Source: JANNBN01 sp963763885
GTDB lineage: Bacteria; Actinomycetota; Acidimicrobiia; Acidimicrobiales; JANYDT01
NCBI GenBank assembly: GCA_963763885.1
Contig: CAVXQD010000003.1
Coordinates: forward strand, 620,001 to 684,000
Direction of reading: 5' to 3'
Length of the DNA stretch: 64,000 nucleotides
Part shown: positions 16,792 to 25,351 of the stretch, piece after piece
Layout of the letters: every line of letters starts with the position of its first letter
How positions within the stretch are numbered: the first letter of the stretch is position 1
Notes under the pieces: generated by a model
Seen by the model: only the letters and a program-made list of their open reading frames with translations
The model's database searches: none
Told to the model about the DNA's origin: nothing
Position numbers and translations under genes: made by a program

Positions 16792-16829
16792 TTGTCCGTA
16801 ACACCAAGGCTGCGCGAAGTCTTGGCCAG

Positions 16830-16875
16830 ATGCGGACCGTGCTGGTTGGCGGATCAGATCACCTGGCCCGATTAG
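16830..16875 (+). pseudogene. collapsed remnant of a third Uma2 gene
   Basis: The sequence ATGCGGACCGTGCTGGTTGG matches the first bases of both Uma2 genes (one base different from 16225 onward), and 13 bases later CCTGGCCCGATTAG matches the 3' end and stop of the left Uma2 gene (CCTGGCCCGACTAG). The roughly 460 bases between are missing, so this looks like an internal deletion of a tandem Uma2 copy that left only the two ends. Confidence 0.6.
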
Positions 16876-16984
16876 GTCGCTTCGCAAGCGGATTTCGCGA
16901 AGTTGTCGATCCACGCAGACTCGGTTCGTCGTAGTGTCAGGGCTACAGCCAACTGGGCGGTAGCTCCGATCTAGGAGGAACACC

Positions 16985-17605
16985 GTGGACACATGGGACG
17001 CAATAGCCGCTGACCGGCGGACGCTGGCGAGTTATCTCGACTCACTGTCGCCGCAGGAGTGGGCTGCACAGAGTTGGTGCGCCGGATGGACGGTGAAGGA
17101 CGTTGTTGCGCACCTCCTGGTTCCGCCGACCATGTCCAAAGGGCAGGTCTTTCGTGCATTTGCCGGTGCGGGATTCAACCTGGACAAGATGTCTTCCAAG
17201 TTGGTGGCAGCCATGAGCTCCATGCCCCCCAAGTCTGTCGCTGACACGCTTCGTTCCACAGCGGGGTCCCGTAGTGCTCCTCCTGGCTTGAAGCCCGTGG
17301 GAGTGTTGGCCGAGGTGCTCATCCACGCGCAGGACATCGCCGGCGCGTTGGGTCGGCCAATCTCGTTCCCAGAGGAACACAGCCTGATGGCCCTGGATCA
17401 TTTGAAAAATGTGCAGCCAGCTCTCGGATGCAAGAAGCGCATCGCTGGGCTGAAGCTGCAAGCGACCGATGCGTCCTGGTCGCACGGCGAAGGCGCTCTC
17501 GTGGAAGGGCCGATGCATGCGCTCATGTCGGCGATGACGGGCCGCAAAGCATCGCTCGAATCGCTCACCGGACCGGGAGTTGCGACCCTCCGTTCTCGAA
17601 CCTAG
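16985..17605 (+). CDS. maleylpyruvate isomerase family mycothiol-dependent enzyme
   Basis: A 206-residue protein of the DinB/MDMPI superfamily (TIGR03083-type). The N-terminal pattern DTWDAIAADRRTLASYLDSLSPQEWAAQSWCAGWTVKDVVAHLLV is characteristic: the W..GWTV.D...H block supplies the metal-binding His; ABVLIHAQDI-like VLAEVLIHAQDIAGALGRP supplies the later His and Asp. Such proteins use mycothiol as a cofactor in actinomycetes, but most have unknown substrates. The GTG start at 16985 has an ideal ribosome binding site (AGGAGG, 16973-16978). It is not obviously linked to the following defence genes. Confidence 0.82.
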   Translation: MDTWDAIAADRRTLASYLDSLSPQEWAAQSWCAGWTVKDVVAHLLVPPTMSKGQVFRAFAGAGFNLDKMSSKLVAAMSSMPPKSVADTLRSTAGSRSAPPGLKPVGVLAEVLIHAQDIAGALGRPISFPEEHSLMALDHLKNVQPALGCKKRIAGLKLQATDASWSHGEGALVEGPMHALMSAMTGRKASLESLTGPGVATLRSRT

Positions 17606-17682
17606 AGGTCATCGCCACATCCGCCCGTAACAGAGGTCAGAAGCATCGAGCGCGAATCGTTCGAATCTGAAATGATGGCCGA

Positions 17683-20214
17683 ATGACCGGCGGCGCGGTC
17701 GATGGGGCGGCGAACGGTCCCATCGACGAAATCGAATTTGTACTCAATCGTCTTAACGCAAGCTCGTTGACTGCCCTGGCACGAGACGCGGTTGTAGATG
17801 CGCTCGCTGTAGGCACGTCGACGGCAGCAGAGCGTCGGTCAGCAGGCGGAAGATCCGGTGACGATGCGGCGGTGTTTCTCTCGTCGTTGCGGGTGAATGG
17901 GTTTCGCGGTATTGGCCACGAGGTCCAGGTTGAGTTCGAACCGGCACCGGGGCTCACCGTTGTGTCGGGCCGTAACGGATCTGGGAAGTCATCAATTGCC
18001 GAGTCGATGGATGTGCTCCTGACGGGCAGCAGCGACCGTTGGAGGGGCCGCAATGTCACGTGGCGCGACGCTTGGCAACACTTGTCGGGGATCGACACGG
18101 CCATCACTGCGAAGTTTGTGGTGGCTGGTGTTCCCGGAGGAGTCGTCCTTGAACACCGCACCAAGGCCGGAGTCAAGCCCGACGATGCCCCGCCCGTCAG
18201 CGTGTCCTGGCCGGGCTCTTCCGCGAAGACACTTCTTGCTTGTGGATGGGCTGAATCGGTTCGGCAGTTTCGGCCGTTCCTTTCGTATAACGAGTTGGGT
18301 GGGTTGATCGAAGGGACCGGGGCCGACCGCTACAAAGCGTTGTCTGCAGTGTTGGACCTGGGTCACCTTGAACAGGCGGTTGGTGACCTCGCAACTCGGC
18401 GCAGTACGTTGGACAAGGAACGCAAGGATCTTGAGACTCGGCGGAAGTCGCTTGCCGCCGAAGCGTTGGCAGCGGCCAAGGACCATCCCCGTGCCGCCGC
18501 ACTGGCCAAAGCGTTGTCGGCGAAGCCGGTCGTTATGGCTGCGGTAGATGTCGCGCTAGATGAACAATCCGACGCCGTCAGTCCGGAGGCAGCACAGCCT
18601 GCAAACGCGGCGCTTGTTATCAGCCGTATGCGAACAGATGATCTCCGACGAGTCCCAGAACTACTCGCTCAGCTCACTTCCGCTCGCGACTATCGACTGA
18701 GGGTTGGTTCGGCTGACGTTCAAGAGTCGCTTCACCTCGCTGAATTGCTTCAAGCGGCTTTGCGTCATTTTCAACACCTGCAGCGGGGCGGCGTAGATGG
18801 GGAGTCGTGTCCGTTGTGCGGCGTCGGGACCCTCAACAAGGAGTGGGCCGCAGCGGCCGAACATCGGCAAGTCCAACTCCGTGCAACAGCACAGGAACTG
18901 ACGCAGGCGCAGGCGGAGTTGGAGCAGTGCGTTGCATCCCTCGATCGGGCTGTGGGCTCGGTTCGCGTTCATGCTGTGCCGCTGCAGGCCTTTGCGTCCG
19001 AACCGACTACTCCGCAGGCATTGCACTCATCGCTTGTCCTCGCAGCCACAGCCGTGAAGGTCATCGCGCAAGTTGAGATCTCTTTGTCTGCGTTGGACTC
19101 CGACGCGATCGACGGAATCAACGGCATCGGGGCGATCGCCCTTGAGGCCGCGGACCGCTTGGACGATTTGGTCGCTTCGGCCAGAACGGTGTTGTCCACG
19201 CAGGCATCTGTTTGGACACCGATTCGAAACGAGGTGTTGGTTTGGCGCGCAGAACTGGGCGATCCGGGACAACGCGCCGAAACGCTGGAAGCGGTGAAGG
19301 CGGCGGAGGTCTGGTTGGCAGAACAGACAGCGCGCATACGATCTGATCGGTTTGCGCCGCTTCAGCAACAGGCGTCGTCAATCTGGTCGCGTCTTCGCCG
19401 TGATTCAAACGTGGAACTTGCAGCTATCACGTTGGACAAAAAGGGCAAGAGCGGCAGCGTTGACGTGGCAGTCGATGTAGATGGCGAGCACCGCGCCGGT
19501 TTGGGTGTGCTGTCGCAGGGAGAGATTCATGCGATGGCTCTGTCGTTGTTTTTGCCACGCGCAGGCGTGGCGCAGTCACCATTCCGGTTCTTGATCATCG
19601 ATGATCCGGTGCAGGCAATGGACCCGGCCAAGGTCGAAGCACTTGCGTTGGTCTTGGCCGACGAGGCGAAGACCCGCCAGATCATTGTGTTCACGCACGA
19701 CGAGCGTTTCGCGCAGGCCGTTGACCGGCTGCAGTTGAAGGCGAAGCTCTACAACGTGACGCGTGACCGAGCGGGGCGAATGACGGTTGAGCCTTCACAC
19801 GGGCCGACAAGTCGATCATTGCGTGACGCATCTGCAATGTTGAAATCTGGTGGGGTGCCACCTGAGGTGATGAGCCGGGTGGTTCCCAACTTATGTCGCC
19901 AAGCAATTGAGTCAGCGTGCGATGGCGTATTGCGACGTCGTTGGATGACTGGTGGCAGCGGTCACGAGGCGGCCGAGGAACGCTTGTTGGGCGCCACCAA
20001 GTTGAACCACCGGTTGGCCATGGTGCTGTTCGATGATGCCGAGCGCACCGCTGACGTGGGGGATCGGCTGAAGCAGGAGAATCCGCTTTTCGCCGCCGTG
20101 GTGTCCGAGGCCAACCGTGGAAGCCATGGCACGGGCACGAAGTCGCTTGCTGCGTTGGAGTCGCATCGTGACGGCACTCGATTGTTGTGTAAGTGGATCG
20201 AGCAGCAGCGTTGA
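17683..20214 (+). CDS. Rad50/RloC-like ABC ATPase with helical C-terminal extension
   Basis: An 843-residue SMC/Rad50-type ATPase. Walker A is GRNGSGKSS (residues 96-104), a zinc-hook-like CPLC is at 376-379 within a helical region, the ABC signature LSQGE is at 610-614, Walker B LIIDDP is at 637-642 with the D-loop MDP next, and the switch FTHD is at 670-673. After the ATPase about 160 further residues form a helical domain: LCRQAIESACDG (R739, E743), LNHRL (H776), NRGSHG (H815). The layout of ATPase, zinc hook and C-terminal helical domain is that of RloC/PrrC-type anticodon nucleases, where the C-terminal domain is HEPN-like; that role is my inference. Its stop overlaps the TTG start of the next gene. 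It sits directly upstream of cas3 and is a probable defence protein. Confidence 0.75.
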   Translation: MTGGAVDGAANGPIDEIEFVLNRLNASSLTALARDAVVDALAVGTSTAAERRSAGGRSGDDAAVFLSSLRVNGFRGIGHEVQVEFEPAPGLTVVSGRNGSGKSSIAESMDVLLTGSSDRWRGRNVTWRDAWQHLSGIDTAITAKFVVAGVPGGVVLEHRTKAGVKPDDAPPVSVSWPGSSAKTLLACGWAESVRQFRPFLSYNELGGLIEGTGADRYKALSAVLDLGHLEQAVGDLATRRSTLDKERKDLETRRKSLAAEALAAAKDHPRAAALAKALSAKPVVMAAVDVALDEQSDAVSPEAAQPANAALVISRMRTDDLRRVPELLAQLTSARDYRLRVGSADVQESLHLAELLQAALRHFQHLQRGGVDGESCPLCGVGTLNKEWAAAAEHRQVQLRATAQELTQAQAELEQCVASLDRAVGSVRVHAVPLQAFASEPTTPQALHSSLVLAATAVKVIAQVEISLSALDSDAIDGINGIGAIALEAADRLDDLVASARTVLSTQASVWTPIRNEVLVWRAELGDPGQRAETLEAVKAAEVWLAEQTARIRSDRFAPLQQQASSIWSRLRRDSNVELAAITLDKKGKSGSVDVAVDVDGEHRAGLGVLSQGEIHAMALSLFLPRAGVAQSPFRFLIIDDPVQAMDPAKVEALALVLADEAKTRQIIVFTHDERFAQAVDRLQLKAKLYNVTRDRAGRMTVEPSHGPTSRSLRDASAMLKSGGVPPEVMSRVVPNLCRQAIESACDGVLRRRWMTGGSGHEAAEERLLGATKLNHRLAMVLFDDAERTADVGDRLKQENPLFAAVVSEANRGSHGTGTKSLAALESHRDGTRLLCKWIEQQR

Positions 20215-20576
20215 GCGACGCGACACCAGAGCAACTCACGCTGGCGGCCGATGCAATGTTGCGCTACCCCGGCACCTTGGGTTCACGGTCTGCAGCGATT
20301 CTTGCCCGCCAAGGTTTGGAGGCGGCACTTGACGCGTTTTGGGTGGGGAGGGGAGTGCCCGAGATGGTGCGGGTGTCGTGGGCTGCGAAGTTTCTCTCGC
20401 TCCCCAGCTACCTGCCCGAGGATCGCTCGGGAGTGGGCCAGCACGCACACCTGCTCTGGACCCAGCTGTCTGGGATGGCTCATCACCACCCCTACGAACT
20501 GGTCGCCATGCCGGAAGAAGTGGCACCGCTCGTTGCCCAGGCCAGGTCAATCGTGATGGCGCTGGCGACCCCGTGA
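20211..20576 (+). CDS. 121-aa helical partner of the ABC ATPase
   Basis: The TTG start overlaps the ATPase stop (TTGA), implying translational coupling; an in-frame GTG at 20193 lies inside the ATPase gene. The product is all-helical by appearance. The segment ARQGLEAALDAFW (R33, E37) resembles CRQAIESACDG in the C-terminal domain of the ATPase, and LSGMAHHHPYEL (H91-H93) corresponds in position to NRGSHG. This suggests both belong to the same HEPN/DUF4145-like helical class. No other function can be read. It could be a regulatory partner or antitoxin of the ATPase. About 100 bases separate it from cas3. Confidence 0.6.
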   Translation: MSDATPEQLTLAADAMLRYPGTLGSRSAAILARQGLEAALDAFWVGRGVPEMVRVSWAAKFLSLPSYLPEDRSGVGQHAHLLWTQLSGMAHHHPYELVAMPEEVAPLVAQARSIVMALATP

Positions 20577-20679
20577 CTTTCGATCGGGCCTTGCCGATTA
20601 TTTCGTCCTTCGAACCGTTTTCTGTCATACCCCGTTGCGATACTTCTGTGATCGCCCGACTGAGGGAGCTTGTCGTCAC

Positions 20680-23106
20680 ATGACGTCCTTTGAAGAATTA
20701 GTTGCCACTTGCACTCGTACGTCCAGCAACCTTGCCGGGATGGTGCCGTATGCGTACCAACGAAGAATCGCCGACGAGGGTTTCCCCGACCTGCTCACGG
20801 TGCCGACCGGTGCCGGGAAAACGTTGGCGGTTGTCCTGGGATGGCTGTATCGCCGCCGATTCCATCCCGACCCGAACGTGCGAGCATCGACCCCGCGATG
20901 GCTTGTCCTCTGCCAGCCGATGCGAACCCTCGTGGAACAAGCTCGCGAGCAGATCGACAGCTGGCTTGAATTGGCGGGGCCTGGGCACGGTGAGCATCCT
21001 GTTGAACGGTTCGTGTTCATGGGCGGGGAGCCAACGGCTCGTAACGACTGGCGGCTACGAGCTCATCTGGACGCGGTCGTGATCGGAACGCAAGACATGC
21101 TGTTGTCCAGGGCGCTGAACCGTGGGTTCGGTTCCTCCCGCTACCTCTGGCCGGTTGAATTCGGCCTCCTCAACACCAACTGCCAATGGGTGTTCGATGA
21201 AATACAGCTGATGGGGGCCGGGGTGCCCACCGGCAGACAGCTCCAAGCGTTTCGGGATTTCTTCCCATCTGTTGGATCGCAAGGGTCAACGTGGATGAGC
21301 GCCACGGTTGAAGCTGAAACACTCAAGACCGTCGACAACGCAACGGTCCGATCGACCGTGCAGCTCACTCCCGCCGATAGATCAGGTCCGCTTTCGAGCA
21401 GGCTGTTGGCGCCGAAAACGGTTCGTGAACTCGATATCCCCGCCGACACTGCGAAACGGGCGAAGACTGTTGCCGCAGCAGCGACAGAGCGCCACCGGGC
21501 GGGAACGCTCACGCTTGTGGTTGTCAACACGGTCAGCGACGCTCAGGCAATTCATCTGCTGGTCCAGAAGGCAAAACCTGCAGCCGAATTGCTTCTGCTT
21601 CATTCCAGGTTTCGGCGCAGCGACCGCAAAGCGTTGGTACGTCGTTTGGTGTCACCCATCCCTCCTGAAGGCCGCTTGGTCATAAGCACCCAGGTGATTG
21701 AAGCCGGCATGGACCTCGATGCCGAGACGCTCATCACAGAGGCTGCGCCGTGGCCGTCGGTGGTTCAGCGCATGGGCCGATGCAACAGGGCGGGACTTAT
21801 CAAGGACGCAAACGTGTTCTGGTTCGCGCCAGCCAAGCTGGACAAACCCCGGCCTTACGAGGCTGAAGACATCGCGAACGCAATTGCTGCATTGAGGTTG
21901 ATTGAAGGAACCCAAGTTGTTCCCGACGGGCTTGCGGAATCGGGTCCGCAGCAGGTTCCGAAGCTTCACCCGGTGCTTCGACGCAAAGATCTGCTGGGTC
22001 TGTTCGACACTCTCCCGGACATCACTGGGTCCGATGTCGATGTCGCCCCATTTGTTCGTGACCTTGATGACGATCGAACCGTGCACGTTGCATGGCGTCC
22101 GCTGGCGAAGGGCACGAAATACGAGAAGGTACCCAACCAAGCTGAGTTGTGTCCTGCGCCGTTGAGCAAAGACCTGTCTGATTGGATCGACAAAAACGAG
22201 GTGTACCGCTGGGACTTCACGGAAGCGGCGTGGGTACGAACTCGGGGACGCGACACGCATCCGAACCAGTTGCTGTTAACCACTCCAGCGTCGGGCGGCT
22301 ACACGCCAGACCGGGGTTGGGAGCCCAGTTCGTCGGTGCCTGTTCCCGACCCGATCGATGACGACCTGACAGTCGAAGTGATTCGTGAGCTGGACGAATC
22401 CATCGAGGACGATTCGGCTTCGGTGGCGCAGCCGAAATGGGTGACCCTCGAGACTCACCTTCTCGACACTGAAAGCGCTGCGACGGAATTGCTCCAGTAC
22501 CTCCCGGTCGGTCCGGAAGTGTCGAAAACGTTGATTCGGGCAGCGAAGTTGCACGACATCGGCAAAGCGCACCGTGTGTTTCAGGACACGATGAGCCGGA
22601 GTGCCGAGAAGCAGGAGTGGCCCGGTTATCGGGAACACGCGCCTTTGGCTAAGGCCAAGGGCCGAATGAAACACAAGACGAAGAATTTTCGCCATGAGCT
22701 GGCATCGGCACTGGCCTTACTCGGTGAAGCCCGACCAGCCATTGCTGATTTGTCACCTCCTCTCCAACAGCTATGTGTATATACGATTGCGGCGCATCAC
22801 GGCCGCATTCGCGCTTCGCTGCGGAGTGTCAGCGGGGAGCCCGCGAACGTGGTGTTTGGGGTCACGGATGGTGACGTGCTTCCCTCGGTGCGCATCGGAG
22901 GAGAACTCGTTTCTTCGTCCGTACTGCGGCCATCGAGCCACAGCCAAATGGGAATGTCTGCTGACGGGTTGTCCGCTCCGTGGAGCGACCTTGCCGAAAG
23001 TCTGATGACCGAACATGGCCCGTTTCGATTGGCCCTGTTCGAAACGGTCATTCGGCTTGCGGATTGGTCCGCCAGTTCACAGCCCAGCAAAGGAGCCGGC
23101 GAATGA
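20680..23106 (+). CDS. cas3: CRISPR-associated helicase/nuclease Cas3, type I-U
   Basis: An 808-residue effector that unwinds and degrades target DNA after recognition by Cascade. The helicase comes first: Walker A VPTGAGKT (41-48), DEIQ box at residues 173-176, motif III MSATVE, motif V STQVIEAGMDLD and motif VI QRMGRCNRAG. The HD nuclease domain is C-terminal: LHDIGKAHR near residue 625, AAHHGRIR and RLADWSA later. The helicase-HD order is reversed relative to most Cas3 proteins and is typical of type I-U/I-G. ATG 20680 is chosen for its ribosome binding site (GAGGGAG); a TTG start at 20635 would add 15 unlikely residues. Its stop overlaps the csx17 start (ATGA), so it leads the cas operon. 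Confidence 0.94.
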   Translation: MTSFEELVATCTRTSSNLAGMVPYAYQRRIADEGFPDLLTVPTGAGKTLAVVLGWLYRRRFHPDPNVRASTPRWLVLCQPMRTLVEQAREQIDSWLELAGPGHGEHPVERFVFMGGEPTARNDWRLRAHLDAVVIGTQDMLLSRALNRGFGSSRYLWPVEFGLLNTNCQWVFDEIQLMGAGVPTGRQLQAFRDFFPSVGSQGSTWMSATVEAETLKTVDNATVRSTVQLTPADRSGPLSSRLLAPKTVRELDIPADTAKRAKTVAAAATERHRAGTLTLVVVNTVSDAQAIHLLVQKAKPAAELLLLHSRFRRSDRKALVRRLVSPIPPEGRLVISTQVIEAGMDLDAETLITEAAPWPSVVQRMGRCNRAGLIKDANVFWFAPAKLDKPRPYEAEDIANAIAALRLIEGTQVVPDGLAESGPQQVPKLHPVLRRKDLLGLFDTLPDITGSDVDVAPFVRDLDDDRTVHVAWRPLAKGTKYEKVPNQAELCPAPLSKDLSDWIDKNEVYRWDFTEAAWVRTRGRDTHPNQLLLTTPASGGYTPDRGWEPSSSVPVPDPIDDDLTVEVIRELDESIEDDSASVAQPKWVTLETHLLDTESAATELLQYLPVGPEVSKTLIRAAKLHDIGKAHRVFQDTMSRSAEKQEWPGYREHAPLAKAKGRMKHKTKNFRHELASALALLGEARPAIADLSPPLQQLCVYTIAAHHGRIRASLRSVSGEPANVVFGVTDGDVLPSVRIGGELVSSSVLRPSSHSQMGMSADGLSAPWSDLAESLMTEHGPFRLALFETVIRLADWSASSQPSKGAGE

Positions 23107-25319
23107 ATCGAATTGTGCTTTCGGGTTGCCAGCCCGAACCGTTGGCGTCTTATCTGAAAGCGCTGGGTGTGTTGCGCCTGGTGTCCGAACAAGTGGACGG
23201 CGCGGCACGTGGACACTGGTCCCCTGAAGGGTTTGTATTGACCACCACCTTGACGGTTGGACAACTGCGGGAATTCTTCTTAGACCGATATCAACCAACG
23301 CCTGTTGTGAGCCCATGGAACGGCGGAAGCGGATTCGGCGAGAAGGACAACGTTGACGGCCTCAACGTGATCGCAGCGAGCAGTCTCGATCGGCTTCAGG
23401 CGTATCGCGACACTATTTCTGCTGTCCGCAGAATTGGACTGCTTGACGAAAAGGCAGACAAGGCGGGGTACATCCAAATCCTCCGAAACTCGCTGCCGGA
23501 CCAGGCGCTGACCTGGATGGACGCTGCAGCAGTGCTGGTGGAGGGTGGCATTCGATTCCCAATTCTCCTTGGAACCGGTGGAAACGACGGGCGGCTGGAC
23601 TTCTCGAACAACTTCATGCAGCGGCTGTGTGATGCCCTTGCGTTGACACCGCTGAAGAAGAACCAGTTGGAGCGGCCTGCTGAGTGGCTGCTCCATTCGC
23701 TCTTCGCTGAGATGGGGATTGCGGGGGTAGATGTGGCCATCGGACAGTTCGACCCAGGCGCAGCAGGCGGCTCCAACTCGTCGCCGCAAGGAAAGGGCAA
23801 GGGGGCAGTCAACCCGTGGGACTACGTGCTGATGATCGAGGGAGCCGTCCTTTTCGCGGCATCGGGAGTGCGGCGGCGGGGCGCGAATAAAAACGAAGTT
23901 TCGGTCCCATTTACGTTTGCCGCCAGCGCTGCGGGATTTGCCTCTGCGACCGATGAGTCTGGGCGTGGCGAAATTTGGGCACCGATGTGGGCGGAGGCCG
24001 CAACCCTCTCGGCGGTTCAAGGATTGTTCTCTGACGGGCGGATCACCTGGGCCGGCGAGGCCGCTCGCAACGGTCTGAACGCGTTCAGAGGTCTCGCGAC
24101 GCTGCAAGGTGACCGGCGGATAAGTCAATTCGTTCGTTATGCGATCGCAGAGCGTTTTGGTCTTTCTAACGTCGCTGTTCCTGTGGGTCGAATATCGGCC
24201 CCGGCTCAAGCCCGAACGGATGTGGCTGCGACGCAAAGTCTGGATCGTTGGCTGGCCCCCCTTCGCCGAAAGGGCGACAAACTGCCGGCTGCGGCGCTGT
24301 CGTTAGTACGCCAGGTTGACGCGTCCCTGGTCAACCTCACCGTGGTTTCAGACACGGTTGGTCAAGCGGCCGCGCTTCTGAAGACCCTTGTTCTCGTCGC
24401 TGATCTCGAACTCTTGTGCAGTCGGTCGAATCAGCTCCGTGACGAAGTCCGACCGGTTGGGAGTTTCGGAAGACAACTGCTTGTGAGCGAGTGGAGCGAA
24501 GCGCTTCAGCCGTTGATCGACGTGTTCGGGGCCGAAGCGCGGCTGGCTTGGGCACTTGCAAGTGGTGAACGACCGAGAGACGAAAACCGTCCGACGCGGT
24601 TGCGTGAGTACGTAACGCCCGTCTCGCCGCTTGGTGCCTGGACAGCGGGCAGCCTGGTCGAAGGCCTCACAACCCGCCCGGTAGCCGAAGTGCTGGCACA
24701 GGTGGCAATGCGTTGCGAGTTCGACGGAGGGTCTGAGAGGGGTGGCGCCGGAGCACAGCAAGAGTCCTCCAAGGCCGGCAATCAGATTGCGTTCCCGTCC
24801 GGGCGAGTTACCGGTACGGCGGACTCAATCGCGTTAGCGCAAGGCGGGGACATGCTGAACGAGACGGTGTTCCGCGACTGCCTCCGGGCTTTCCTCCTGT
24901 TCACCTTCGACAAGGTTCGCCCTGACCAACCCATTTCGCTGGCGGCTCCAAAGTCTTCGGCGGTCGCCCCGGCTGTAGTGGCTGCCGTCTTGTTCCACTC
25001 GGGCGGCGAGGCGGGGAACCCCTGCCCCGCAGGACTTCCACGCCAGCTGGCCGCCCGCTCGGGCCAAGCACTTTCTTCGCTTGAACGATCCATTCGCATG
25101 GCGGGGGGTCGCCCTGTATTGCCGTCGGACGGAGCTGTTACTCCTTGGATGGCGGCGGCTCTGTTGCTCCGATTGCGACCGCCGGCGCACGACGCGATGC
25201 GCCGCGCATGCAGTTTCTCAGTCGGTGATCTGGACGCGACCACTGATTCTTCTTACGACGGCTCGGTTGTTGACCGAACAGCGGACGCGCCGTCATCAGT
25301 TTCACCATTGCTCCATTAA
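23103..25319 (+). CDS. csx17: Csx17 (Cas8u2), large subunit of the type I-U effector
   Basis: A 738-residue protein specific to type I-U. It starts MNRIVLSGCQPEPLASYLKALGVLRLVSEQVDGAARGHW and contains SPWNGGSGFGEKDNVDGL, both typical Csx17 blocks. It acts as the Cas8-like subunit in PAM and target recognition. The start overlaps the cas3 stop by four bases. No separate small-subunit (Cas11) gene is seen; in some type I systems Cas11 is made from an internal start in the cas8 gene, which might be the case here. The last 60 residues are less conserved looking and Ala/Ser-rich. Confidence 0.88.
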   Translation: MNRIVLSGCQPEPLASYLKALGVLRLVSEQVDGAARGHWSPEGFVLTTTLTVGQLREFFLDRYQPTPVVSPWNGGSGFGEKDNVDGLNVIAASSLDRLQAYRDTISAVRRIGLLDEKADKAGYIQILRNSLPDQALTWMDAAAVLVEGGIRFPILLGTGGNDGRLDFSNNFMQRLCDALALTPLKKNQLERPAEWLLHSLFAEMGIAGVDVAIGQFDPGAAGGSNSSPQGKGKGAVNPWDYVLMIEGAVLFAASGVRRRGANKNEVSVPFTFAASAAGFASATDESGRGEIWAPMWAEAATLSAVQGLFSDGRITWAGEAARNGLNAFRGLATLQGDRRISQFVRYAIAERFGLSNVAVPVGRISAPAQARTDVAATQSLDRWLAPLRRKGDKLPAAALSLVRQVDASLVNLTVVSDTVGQAAALLKTLVLVADLELLCSRSNQLRDEVRPVGSFGRQLLVSEWSEALQPLIDVFGAEARLAWALASGERPRDENRPTRLREYVTPVSPLGAWTAGSLVEGLTTRPVAEVLAQVAMRCEFDGGSERGGAGAQQESSKAGNQIAFPSGRVTGTADSIALAQGGDMLNETVFRDCLRAFLLFTFDKVRPDQPISLAAPKSSAVAPAVVAAVLFHSGGEAGNPCPAGLPRQLAARSGQALSSLERSIRMAGGRPVLPSDGAVTPWMAAALLLRLRPPAHDAMRRACSFSVGDLDATTDSSYDGSVVDRTADAPSSVSPLLH

Positions 25320-25351
25320 TCGGCGATCGCCACCAACGAAAGGTCTTCCAA

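Noticed and set aside
16738..16800. Possible tRNA or spurious short protein ending in HEVGLEPTSCTRCP.
   Set aside because: The structure is a single long hairpin without D, anticodon and T arms; no CCA end or T-loop consensus.
20577..20679. A tracrRNA-like or degenerate CRISPR repeat upstream of cas3.
   Set aside because: CTTCGAACCG near 20610 shares only a short CTTCGAA core with the repeat, too little to support a functional anti-repeat; type I systems also do not need one.
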